DNA from: Leucosporidium creatinivorum
Lineage: Eukaryota > Basidiomycota > Microbotryomycetes > Leucosporidiales > Leucosporidiaceae
DNA length: 64,000 nucleotides
Direction of reading: 5' to 3'
Assembly: GCA_001600635.1 (NCBI GenBank)
Contig: BCKL01000002.1
Span: 1,119,425-1,183,424, forward strand
Positions 34,979 through 45,989 of this stretch are shown in pieces. The notes beneath the pieces were generated by a model. That model saw only the letters and a list, made by a program, of their open reading frames with translations, was not told the DNA's origin and searched no databases. The position numbers and the translations under genes are program-made. The first letter of the stretch is position 1; each line of letters begins with the position of its first letter.

Positions 34979-35823
34979 CCTGTTCCTGTTCTGTAGCCGA
35001 TTAGAAAGAGACGAGAGAATTGGTTCGAATGAGAGAGGCGAAGGCCGACGGTCAGCTGAAGCTCGAAACGCCTCGAAACGCCTAAGTCGCTGAGACAGAG
35101 CGAGGTTGGACTTGATCAACAACCAGCGTACTCGAGGACACCTCTCTCTGTTTCTGTACCCTTGTACCCGCTCAACGCCGACAGGGCTCTTCTAAGCGGG
35201 TCCTACTCCCCTACATCTTCCACCCTCGCTCTTCGCCAGGAGGAGCCGCTTCAGAGCAAGCCGAGTCGCCAATCGCCTCTTCCCTGCAGCATCCTGTAGG
35301 ACTACAGCTACCAGTCGACCCCGAACACAGAGTAAACTTTACACGTAAGCGATTCCGCTCCTTTTCTAGTCTCTCCATCCTCTACGAGGCCACAGCGGCA
35401 GAGCCACCCGTGCTCTCGAGCAACGGCTTTGCGGGTCCAATTCGCTCTGTAGCAGCTCATGAGCTACAGGCAGGCTGGAGCAGCTGTGAGGTAGCAGCAC
35501 GCTAGCTGGCTCTACCCGGCTCAGCCGAAACGAGCTGTAGTACATCAGCTGCTGGCCTCTTCTCACTCAGCTCAGCGCCACCCCCTCGCCCTCTCTTTGT
35601 CGTGCTCCCTCGGCTCTCTCGGCTTAGAAGAGCGGTTGGAAGCCCTTCTAGCGTACAGCAGACACTCTCTGATACCCTACAGACCTCAGACGCCTCAAAT
35701 TACAGCCCAGCTGACCCTCTTCTTACCTCTCGCGCGTTTCCATCAACAGACCACCCTCTCAACTCGCCCTGCTTCCGACAGCAGCAGCAGCGCACCGCCC
35801 CGCTGCTGTAGCCGAGTAGCCCA
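34979..35823. promoter_or_regulatory. Divergent promoter region between two transcription-factor genes
   Basis: 845 bp between the C2H2 factor (left) and the Fhl1-like factor (right). No supported coding frame. The right half is pyrimidine-rich with short poly-CT stretches, as is common before highly expressed fungal genes. Confidence 0.45.
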
Positions 35824-38800
35824 ATGGCCTCCTCTCGGGGTACAGAGGGAGGGGCCAATCACCCTCCCTTAGCACCTTTACCACCACCTCTACCCCCTCC
35901 CTTCTCCCGTCTCTCTGATGAACCTCAACGAGGCGGACCAGAGGACTTTGACATGCTCTCGGGCTGGGCTCGCTCCCTCTCCGTTTCACCACGATTATTC
36001 CCTACCACCTACGGCAACGAATCATCCTCCCTCCTCCTCCCTTCTACCGGCTTGGGAGGCCTCGACTCGCCCAACTTTGGTTCGACCAGCTTGGGAGGAG
36101 CAGGCAGCTATCGTGGCTTGTCGGGCTCGCCTGTACTGGCGCCGGTGAGGAGGGAGAGTCAGTTGACGGTGGGGACGGGGTTGAGCCCCGAGTTGGGGCC
36201 TACGCGAGTCGGGTCGAGGAATAATAGCTCGGGAGGAGGAGCAAGCGGCGGCGGAGGAGGGCTGATGATGGCTTCGGGTGTAGGAGTAGGAGGGGATTAC
36301 TCGTACGCCTCCTTCAGCTCGCAGTACCAGGATTCACCGCCCTCGGAATCCCTGCACAATCACCACCACTCGCCGCATGAAGCCGTGCCGGCGCCCCCTC
36401 CTCCTCCTTCCCGACCGGCTTCGCTGCACTCGCTCTCGCAGTCGCCAGCTCTCCCATCCCATACCACCCACTCCTTCTCCAACCTAGACCACCTCGCTTC
36501 CCTTTCTCCTCAACCGCTCCCTCCTCCTCTCTCGGCTCCAACCACCAGCGCACCGCCTCTCATCCCCGCTCCCACGCCCATCCTCTCCCACCCACATCCC
36601 CCGCCACCGCTTCCCGTTCCTCCTCCACCAGCTCCAGCAACAACAGCAGAGGAGGAGGAGGAAGACCCGCGCATCCGCGCCTACGCCAAGCTCGAGTTCC
36701 CGACCTTTGACATTTACATCCAAAAGCTGAGCGTCATCATCGGGAGGAGGCCCGCTGCTGCTGTACTTGCTGCTGCGGCGAACGTGCAGCAGGCGAAGAG
36801 GAGCCCGAGTGCGACGAGTCTGGGAGGGAGGGGGTCGAGTAATCCTCCCCTCGGCGGAGGGGGAGCAGGAGAGAGTGCGATGCCGTTGGGGTTAGGGGAT
36901 GCGAGAGGAGAGGGAGTCAAGTTGGAGGATTTCGTCATGGGGATGGAGCTGGATGAGCCGAAGGAGGTCGTCGTCGAGCAGGAGAAAGAGAAGGAGATCA
37001 AGGCCGAGCCCGCCGAGTCGGCCGCCGTGGTTCTTCCTCCCCTCCCTCAGTCGTCGGCGATGGTCCCTCAGCTGTCTTTGACGCTCAGTAGCCCCAAGGG
37101 AACGACCACCGCCCCCTCCGCCGCGACCGCGACGGCCGACGAACCCGTCACCGTCGACGCGTTCGCCGAATTCCTCAAATCCTCGCCTCCTCCTCCTCCC
37201 GCCGCCCCAGCAGCAGCCGAATCCGACGTTCCCCCTCTCGCTCTCCCGCCCTCCACCACCTCCGCTCCTGCGCCTGCGCCCGCGCCTTCCCCCGCTCCCG
37301 CCCCAGCAGCAGCACCACCACCAGGCTTTCTCACCGACATTGACCTAGGACCCATCCGCGCCGTCAGTCGCCAGCACGCGAGGTTGTACTTTGATTATGA
37401 GTTGGGCGGGTGGGCCATTGAGGTGCTGGGGAGGAATGGGGTGGTCGTGGATGGGAAGTGGAAGGCCAAGGGCGAGAGGGAGGGGATGGGGGCTCGGTGA
37501 GTTTCGAGCGAGCGTTTTGATGAGTTTTGGGGGAGGTGGGAAGGGCGGAGGGAGAGAAGGGGAGGATGGGGCGCTGACCTTTCCCGCTCTCTCTCTTCTC
37601 CCTCGCTCCTCACCGCCGACCGAGCAGAACCAAGATCCAAATCGCCGAACGCGTCTTCTTCTTCGTCCTCCCGACCATCGACCCCCCATCAACGCTCCAC
37701 AACCCTCTCGCCTCGACCTCCACTCTCCCCGCCGCCGCCGCTCTGTCAGAGGACTCGGACTCTGAACTCTCGGAGCTCGATTCCGCCGACTTGCTCTCCT
37801 CTCCCTCTTCCTCCGCCGGCGGACCAGCTCTCCACCAGCACCAGCACCAGCATCAGCACCACTCGCCTCACCTCCGACTCGCCCGCTCCGTCTCGCGCAA
37901 CCCCTTGCTCGAAGGCGATGGCGATTCGTCCTCTCTGTCCGAGTTGAGCTCTTCGGAAGTCGAGCTCTCCCCGCTGCAAGAGCCTTTGGATGAGGATGGA
38001 CTGCCGAGGGTTCCAGGAGGGTATAGTCTGGCGGGAGGGATGGTCGCGGGCAAGAGGTTGGAAATGATGCAGGCGGTGAGGAGTGGGGGGAAGGGCATGG
38101 GGATGGGAGCTGGCGGGGGAGGAGGGAAAGGCAAGGCGCAGCAGAGGAGAGGTGGAGGGAAGGGTAAGGGCAAGATGTTGCCGCCCAAGAGGCCGAGGAG
38201 GGATAGTTGGGCGTATAGCTCCGAGGAGGAGGAGGGGGAGGAGGAGGCGAGCATGGGATATGGATATGGGGGTTACGGAGGGCGATATAACGAGTATGAT
38301 CACGAGCTGGAGGAGGACGACGAGGAGGACGACGAGGGGGATATCGACATGCCCCTCAGCCCACCGAAACGGAACGTAGACCTCAAGCGCGCGGTCGAGT
38401 CCAAGCGGCCCAATTTTGCTCAGTCGCTCGCGATGAAGGCGCCGCCTCCTGGTGGAGGAAAGAGCGCAGGACAGATGGCCAACAAGAGGAGACGGCACGA
38501 GATCAACAAGATTGTCATCAAGCGCAAGAACTCGACGCCGCCTCCGCCTCTCCCCGCTGGCGCGCCCGGTTCCGGATCGGTCCCAGCTCGAGCGTCCAAG
38601 GCTCCTCTCAAGGCGCCGAGGGATCAACCGGTCGCTACCAAGATGCCGAAACGACAGCGCGATCCCTTCGAGTCGGCTCCGAGCCTCGGCGTCGCAGCAG
38701 CCGCTTTCGCCGATCCTTCCCTCCTTCCTCCTCTTCCTTCCGCTGGAGGTCCCTCCTCCTCCTCCATCTCTACCGCTCCCACTTCTCTCCTCCCCGTCGA

Positions 38801-40901
38801 CGGATCCACCTCGGCTCTCTCCCCCGTCAACCTCCCGCCTCTCCCCCTTCCCTCCACCGCCGCTCCTTCGCTTTCGCCCAACGGAGAAGCGTCTTCCACC
38901 GTCGCTGGCTCTTCGACTACCGCAGGGAAGGCACCAGCAGCCAAGCGACCTCGAGGTCGACCTCCCAAGAACGGCGTCTGCGCCAAACGACCGAGCAAGA
39001 AGACCCCCGGCGGCGCTGGCTCCTCGGCAGCAGACTCTCCCACCGGCGGCGAGGCCGCTACCGCTCTCCCTATCGACCCCCTCCTCGACGGTCCTCAAGG
39101 CGCCTCGGCGCTCCCTCCCCCGCCCCCTCCTCTCCTCGTCTATGGCCCTCACACCGAAGCGGGCGTACCCCCCGTCGCTCCTCGCGCACCGCCCTACACT
39201 CCCGCTCCGATGCCGCCTGGCCCTGCGCCCACTCGCGCATCGCAGGATAATCCCCATGGAAGGCCGCCGTACACTTACGCGAGCCTGATCGCTCAGGCGT
39301 GCATGGGCAGTCCCGAGAGCAAGTTGACGTTGTCGGAGATTTACGATTGGATCAATGAGAGGTGGCCGTACTTTAGGGATCATCAGCAGGGGTGGCAGGT
39401 GAGTTTTGGGATGCGCTCGCTCGGTCACTCGCTCGGCGCAGTCGAGGATGGTAGCTGACTTTTCGCTCTCGCCTCGCAGAACTCGGTGCGCCACAACCTC
39501 ACCCCCGCTCGAGGCTTCCTCAAAATCGACCGACAGGAAGGCGAGAAGGGCAAGGGAGCCTTCTGGACGCTCGACCCCGCGCAACGAGACGGCTTCGACG
39601 GTTTCACCTTTCGCAAGAAGGCGATCCCCAAGTCCGAGACGCCTGCTGCTGGTGCTGCGCCGTCGCCCTCCGCTACGTCGTCGATTTCGGCGCCCAAGGT
39701 CAACGGCTCGGCTTCAGCTTCGACGTCGACCAAGCCCTCCACCTCGACCTCGAAGCCAGCTACGACTCCCGCTCCTCCCGGCGCGACCAAGGTTACCGCT
39801 CCCAAGCCCGCCGCCGCTGCAGCAGCCCCTCCCGCCGGCAACGCCAAGGCCACTACTCCCGCCGCGACTCCTTCTCCCTCCCTTTCGGCTCCCCTTCCCG
39901 TCGTCATCGGCGAGATTCCCGACTCTTACGTCCGCCCTCCCCCTCCCGCCAACAACGGCGCCCCTCCCGACGAGCTTACCGCCGCCCTTCTCAAGGACCC
40001 TCCCATTGTCCTGCACGAGGGCAAGCTCATCCTCAACCCTTCCATCTTCGCCCACCTCCCCAAAGAGCAGTTGGACCACCTGCAGGTCTTGCCCGCTAGT
40101 CAGGCGCTGCAGATCTTGCAGGCGTACGTGGTGCAGCATTTCAAGGAGAAGATGAGGAAGATGGCGAGTGAGAAGGCGGATAAGGCGGCGAGGGAGGCGG
40201 CGGAGAAGAGGGTCAAGGAGGGCACGGCGGGACAGGGCGTCGCGGGACCGCCGCCTCAGGTCAAGTCGGTTGTCAATGGCAGTGGAGCGGCTAGTGCGAG
40301 TGGAGGAGCAGCAGCAGCGCCGAAGAAGGAGACGACGGGAGGAGTCGAACGGGCGTTGACGACCAACGGGACGCCAAAACCTCTCTCCGCGACATCCTCC
40401 TCGACTGCTGCGCCCAAGTCGGCGACCGCGTCGCCCTCTCTCGGCGCAAAACCAGCTCCTCCCGCCTCGGCGAGCAAACCGAGTCCTTCTCTTCCCGCCA
40501 AACCTCCTCCCGTCTACACCAAACCCGCACCACCACCACCTCCTCCTCCGCCTCTCCCTCGACCGACCCCTCCACCTCCATCCGGTCCTCGCTCTTCGCT
40601 CCCTCCTTCCGGCCACTCCGGTCGACCTACGCCCCCTCCTCCTCCCCCACCTCTCCCACACAAGCCCATGACTCGCTCCGGCCCACCACTCAACGCGCCT
40701 GCCGGTCCTCGCAACTCTGGCCCTCCGCCTGGAACGCCGACGGGCCCGAAGGCTCAGCGAGGAGGAGGGGGGAGGGTGACGCGGCAGCAGGTCAATTCGA
40801 CGCCCGTTGGAGGAGGAGCAGGAGGGCACAAGAGGAAGTTGAGTGAGGTTGGTGGGGGAGCGGGTCCGAGTAAGATGGCCAAGGTGGGGGAGAAGAAGTG
40901 A
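35824..40901 (+). CDS. FHL1: FHA-forkhead transcription factor, Fhl1-like
   Basis: About 1,620 residues in three exons (35824-37496, 37628-39398, 39480-40901). The FHA start AYAKLEFPTFDIYIQKLSVI followed by IGRR and the FHA end VSRQHARLYFDYELGGWAIE followed by VLGRNGVVVDGKW match Fhl1, but roughly 200 residues of low-complexity sequence separate them. The forkhead domain is at about 1099-1180: RPPYTYASLIAQACMGSPES, TLSEIYDWINERWPYFRDHQ, QNSVRHNLTPARGFLKIDRQ and GKGAFWTLDP. An intron splits it just before the NSVRHNL recognition helix. A later helical block (LHEGKLILNPSIFAHLPKEQ, LQILQAYVVQHFKEK) also fits Fhl1 of filamentous fungi. In yeast Fhl1 regulates ribosomal-protein genes through Ifh1/Crf1 binding to the FHA. 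The linkers hold acidic, RGRPP (AT-hook-like) and poly-Pro stretches. Confidence 0.9.
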
Positions 40902-42082
40902 GGTCGTGAGCAGGGAGGGACGAGGATTCGCTTGGTTACGGGTTTCTCTCGACTCTTGGGACGGGTGCTTTATGTTGTAGTCTTGCCTTTTGATCGGTAC
41001 ATAGGTGTTTCCGCTCGCTTGACCTTGCTGCACGAGAGCTGGAGAGCACTGTGGACAGCGAACGACCGCTCTCGTCTCGACTTCTTCGCCGAACCGCCGA
41101 ATCGCGAGCGCCAAGAAGTACGAAGGAAGATCCCTGCCGGTCCCGCACTCTTGCATTTGTCGTCCCCTACCCTAAAGCTAGAGAAGTGTGTAGCTCGACC
41201 CGCGCCGACGCTCTCGCTCCTCAACAGGAAGGCAGGAGCGAAGGAGCGGGCCAGCTTTGCCGCGCTCCAGCGTGGGACACGCTGCACGTCAGCACAGGAC
41301 GATCGAGCTGGGAATAAAAGCGACAATAGGCCTTTCATCGCCATGATGAAAAGAGAAAGAACAGCCGAATGCAGGAGGAGGAGGATGTCGAGGGAACCTT
41401 GGCGGGGCCTGGCTGAGCGTCAACTTCGGCGGAGACCTTTTGACAGGGTGTCGCTCAGTCAACGCCACGCTACACAATATGACCCCTCCAAGAGCCAGCC
41501 GCGAGCAACGTGGTGGTCGCTCACTCGACAGAAAAGTCAAGGAAGGCAGTGTGAATCGGCCGAGCCAGCCTTCGCAACCCGCCATCTTCGCACTTCCTCT
41601 GCTCGAGAGCTCGCGGAGCGGTAAAGGGCACGAGTATGGTCGAGTAGCTCTGTGTGTGTGCTCAGCTAGCGGGAAGCAGCCTGGATGGCTCTGCAGCGTC
41701 CTGCGAAGGCGCGACACACTCGCGCTTCGAGACCAGCCCTGAGGCGATCTTGCCCTTCTATGATCTGTCTCGCCTGTTTGGGCGTGAATTGCGGGTGCTT
41801 GTTTCAGCGCTCAAAGATGCCTTGTTCGTCCTCCTCTTCGTCTCACAAAAGCAAGGGCATCAGGCGGCTACATCCCTCCCCCCCGCCGAGACTGAAAGCC
41901 TCGCGGCTGTTTCTTCTCGTTTCTCCCTCCTCCACCTCTTCCCTAACTCACCTCATACACCTTCCCGTGCGAGCCGTCAACCCTTGCACGCCCAGGCTGG
42001 TCCACGAGCACGTCCGAGCCCACCGAGTCGATTCCCGCTGTCTCTCCTCGAATTACCAGCCAACAAGCTTCAGCAGCCAGCC
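40902..42082. promoter_or_regulatory. Long intergenic region (1.18 kb)
   Basis: The longest gene-free stretch in the window. Open frames on both strands show no splice signals, no domain and a composition like neighbouring non-coding DNA. The last 200 bp, rich in CT and CA words, are likely the leader of the gene at 42083. I see no RNA gene. Confidence 0.4.
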
Positions 42083-43494
42083 ATGGCTTTCCGGTCGGGA
42101 GCAGACGCTTCTTGCTCTTCCCCTACTCCTGCTGCCTACCTCCCAGCCTCCCAGCGACAGATCCGGAAGCCTTCGCCGAAGCCTGACAAGGTGCGTCTCG
42201 CTCGCGGCGTCTTGCGCTTCTCGAGCAAAGCTGACCGTCCTCTCATACAACGCAGTCCAGCAACAGTTTCTTTGGCAGACGTCTGAGCATCTTCAGCGGC
42301 AAGAGCGACTCGCCAACCCCATCCCGCCCCATTTCAATCTCGTCGCCCATCCCAGACTCCTTCGTCGACTACTCGACCGGACCCTCGCCAGCCTCGACCA
42401 GTCCCTCCTCGCGCACGAGCTCAGTCGCTCCTTCTTCCCCTCCCCTCTACGGACGTCCGTCCCGCTCTTACTCCTCCACTTCGCTCGCCTCCCACGCCGA
42501 GACTCGGTTCTCATCGCCGGCCAGCGGCATGTTCGCCTCTCAACAGCCGAAAAGGGTTCGACGCAAGCCTGTTCCCAGCTACATTGACCTCAGTGGCTCG
42601 GTGGACCAGCTCGCGGTGGACATCGTTGGGCTAAGAAGGCTGCAAGTCGACCACTCGGCGGAGCAGGCGACGAAGGAGCACAGGCGGACCTCGTCGACCG
42701 GGACGGAGGGCATGTGGGCTAGTGGCAGGGACTCGTTTATGTGCAGGGAGCTCGAGTCTCCCTTGCAAGAGTCGGAGGAGGACGCTGAAGGTCGGGAGGA
42801 GATGCGCGACGGCCTATGGACGACCTCGTCGGACCTCACCTCGTCAGCTACGGGCGAGTCTCAAAGCTCCAGTCGATCACGCCAGTCATCTTTCAGCTCC
42901 CTCGTATCCCTGCGCGCCAGCCCCTGCCTCTCCTCCGCCCCCTTCCGCCCTCCACGCTCTCCTCGGCGCTCCCACTCTCGCAACAGCAGCTCGGTCTCCT
43001 ACCAAAGCATCCAAATCCCTCCATCTCCCGCCCTCAGCTCTCCTCGTCAAGCCTGGCGCAAGACCTCATGGGAGCTTCCCGAGCTCGAGCTGCCCTTCAT
43101 GCCCACCCTCTTCCCCACCGAAGGCGAGGAGCCTTACGCCTACATCGCCGAGCCGACTCCCCTCGCAACCGACATCCGTAACCCCTTCGACGCACTATCC
43201 TCTCCTCCCGCGTCTACCTCTTCATCCTCTTCGTCGACCTCCAGCCACGAAAGCTCGTCCACCATGCCCACCGAGCTCAGCGACGACGAGACCTCGCCGA
43301 AGGAGTCGGCCCCCTCGCCTCCGACACCCTCTCCCTTCCGCCGACCTTCTCTCTTCCGCGTCATGAGCGAGGGAAAGAGCTACTTCATCGAGGCGCCGAT
43401 GACGAGCCCGAGGAGTAGCATCTACTCGTTTAAGAGTGCCAAGGAGGAGGCGCCAAACGACTCGGCGATCCTGGAGATCAAGCTGTTGAAGTAG
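42083..43494 (+). CDS. Unrecognised Ser-rich protein
   Basis: Two exons: 42083-42189 (MAFRSGADASCSSPTPAAYL ... KPDK) and, after a 67-nt-class intron with GCTGAC branch, an exon beginning SSNSFFGRRLSIFSGKSDSP and ending AILEIKLLK at 43494. No family recognised. The protein is about 450 residues, dominated by Ser and Pro, with scattered basic patches (KRVRRKPVPSYIDL) and short hydrophobic/aromatic motifs (SWELPELELPFMPTLF, EEPYAYIAEPTPLATDIRNP, SPFRRPSLFRVMSEGKSYFI) of the kind conserved as docking sites in disordered regulators. No membrane helix. Likely a phosphorylated regulator, by composition only. It is convergent with the dioxygenase gene. Confidence 0.65.
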
Positions 43495-43726
43495 TCGGCA
43501 CGGATTATATTGTCCATACGGTTATTTCCTGATATTCCTCATATATGGCGTTTCCCATCCTGCCCCACCTCAGTTCATAGCAGGCGTAATATCATTCTCG
43601 GCTCGCATCTATGTAACTCTCGCCGAGACCGCCGAAATCCGCGAAAAGATAAGCGAGACTTGCAGAAGAGTGCATAGATGGCAACAACAGATGACACAGA
43701 TGGGGACGTATATGCTATGGGACGAC

Positions 43727-45817
43727 TCAGAGGATGGGGAAGCGCTCCCACGCCTTGCTCCACTTCGCCTTGTTCTCGCGATACACTCGCTTCTTCTCCG
43801 CCTCACCTATCGTGGTGAGAGGGACGTTAGCTTCTGCGTCCCTACAGCCAGACGACGGTGGCTCAATCGCGAAGAGGAGCACTCACCGAAATGGCTGAGG
43901 CTACGACCGCCGAGCTCGCTCCACAAGAAGAGAGTTGCGCCGCACCAGAAGGCGAGGGAGTTACGAGTGTCGTCCTCGTGTATTGAGGTATTCCAATGCG
44001 TGAAGATGGCCGAGGGGAAGAGCGCGACATCTCCTGCGGCGACTTCGATGGCGAGTCGAGCTTCTTGCAGGATGAGCCAGCCTGACCGAGTCGAGTCGAA
44101 GTCGCTGAAGGGGACGATGCCTGATGGGAAGAGGTCAGCGACGAGACTTAGGCGATCCAGGTGAGAAACGCACCGCAGAGACCTGGACCGAGGTTGTGGC
44201 TATCGCGATGAGGGAGCGTGGCGACCTTTCCGCCTGTGTTGAGGCAGAAGGAGCAGAAGGCCCCGAAGAGGAAGTAGAGACCGCGCGCGAGGAGCATGGT
44301 GGCCAGCGAGCGGTGGTACTCGTAGACGCCGGGGTAATGAGTTTGGAGACTGCGAAGAGAGACGGGAGGCGAGGTCAGCATCAAGCGGCCAAGACGGCAA
44401 GGCAAGCAAGTGCACAACTCACGTCCTTGATACATGCCCCCGAATGCGACCAAAAGCCTTGCCGCGCATGAGCTGAAGCCACCTGGTAGGCGAAGCCGTA
44501 AACGCCGAAGAATAAACGGGCTCGACAGCGCCCGTTTCTCGGTGCACTCCGATCTGCCTAATCTTGTGTGATCCACGCGAGCCGTCGGTCTTCATAGGTG
44601 GGGCAGTGAAGGCCGAGACTTCTTTAGCGAGCTCCTCGGCGACGCCCTTCATCCCTTTGGGGCATTCCACGCGCGTTGCGAAGGCTCGCCGAGAAGCATC
44701 GACGAATGTGGTCGACTTTCCTGCGACGCCTGAGCGATGAGCGAAGGTGAAGCCGGCGAGTTGAGGGTGGTTCTTGATGAGCTGAGCCTCGACCGAAGCT
44801 CGCCGCTGCTGTTCGACGTTCAGCGTCGAAGTGGAGGAGGGCGAGGTTTTGAGATGACGAGCCTCGACCGAAGTGCGTCGCTGTTGCTCAATGTTTGGAG
44901 AGGAGGCGGGCGGAGGTGAGGGCAAGGGAGAGGGAGAGGGCGGGACGGTCGAAGGGAAGATTGGGCATGCTGGTGCTGGAAAGGGCTTTGGTGGTGTGGC
45001 GCTGGGTCGTATGGGTGTCGAGTAGAAGGAGGAGGATGGGATAGATTGGGTGATAGATAAGTCGGATGGTATGAAAGGCGTGCGAGCGGGAGTTTGAGGT
45101 TGAGGGGGGCTCGGCGATGGGGACGGCGAAGGGGTCGAATGAGCTGCAGCCTTCGAGCTGGCTCGAGGCTTCTCCTTCTCCAGCTTGAGCTCGACTCCTG
45201 CGTATCCAGCGCGAGGATGCACCGGGAGGCTGGCCACCGCCACACTGAACGGAGCGCTGGCGAGCACCGACGACTCGCTCCTGGCCTTCTTGGCCACCTC
45301 TTGCAAGCGCGCTTCCTTCTTGTCACGCCGACGCTTGAGCTTGTGGCTTCTGAAGGTCGGAGGAGGGAATGACGAGAACTCTGAGAGCCTGTACTTGTCG
45401 TCGGGGTCGAAGGAGAGGCAGGGGAGGGTTGTTTCCATCGCCGAGGGCGCCGAAGAAGGGCATAAGAGTAGCTCGGCAGCCATGAGAGTCGATAAATCGT
45501 CATCTTTGATGTTGTCCGAGAGCTGTGCGAGATCACATTCGACCTGGAGCGTTGTCACGGCCTGCGAACGACGCGTGAATTCAAGTCAGCTCGGTCGAGG
45601 CGCAGAGCAGCTATAAGATGACACTCACCTCCTCTTTGACAGTAGGAATGGCAGTAGGAGGTGAAGCTGGTGCTTCGGGGTCCGGCTTCGGCTTGACGTC
45701 GTCCAGATGTGACGGCGAGGTGATGCAGGCAGGGAGCGAAGGCGAAAGGTCGGCGGGAGGTGTACAGCGGCAGTGCTTCGGGCGGCGGCTGCATCCAGCA
45801 CAGCGACGTTTCTGCAT
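43727..45817 (-). CDS. TET/JBP-like 2-oxoglutarate- and Fe(II)-dependent dioxygenase
   Basis: About 600 residues in five exons. The N-terminus opens with a Cys/His cluster (MQKRRCAGCSRRPKHCRC), then a long Ser/Pro-rich region. The C-terminal third is a double-stranded beta-helix dioxygenase: LPHRDSHNLGPGLCGIVPFS (HxD iron ligands), SGWLILQEARLAIEVAAGDV, ALFPSAIFTHWNTSIHEDDT (distal His) and R of DDTRNSLAFW (2-oxoglutarate binding). The order, the GLCG-like turn, the late HxNT and the R-NS block fit the TET/JBP family expanded in basidiomycetes, whose studied members oxidise 5-methylcytosine or thymine in DNA; fungal copies are often tied to KDZ transposons. No transposon lies here. It ends AKWSKAWERFPIL at 43727. 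Alternative: a related 2OG-Fe dioxygenase acting on protein or RNA. Family by motif reading. Confidence 0.7.
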
Positions 45818-45989
45818 GATGATAGAGCAAGTCCGGAGCGCGACCTAGGAGCGAAAGAGACGCGCCGAGCTCTCCGACGCAATTCGAGTAGTAAGAAGAG
45901 GCGGCAAGCTTTCGAAGCTTGACTTCCTGGTTCTTACATCACTTGCTCGCTTTCTCGTCGCTTCTCGCATTTCAGCTCGTCGTACAGCC
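45818..45989. promoter_or_regulatory. Short divergent promoter, dioxygenase / Bye1-like
   Basis: Only 172 bp separate the start codons of the dioxygenase (left) and the Bye1-like gene (right), so the two almost certainly share promoter sequence. Confidence 0.55.

Noticed and set aside
37746-39584. A 612-codon minus-strand open frame opposite the Fhl1-like gene
   Set aside because: It is Arg/Leu/Gly/Ser noise from GC-rich antisense of a low-complexity exon; the plus strand carries clear FHA and forkhead domains.
39714-41156. A 480-codon minus-strand open frame
   Set aside because: Arg-rich antisense of the third Fhl1 exon, with no domain and no splice signals.
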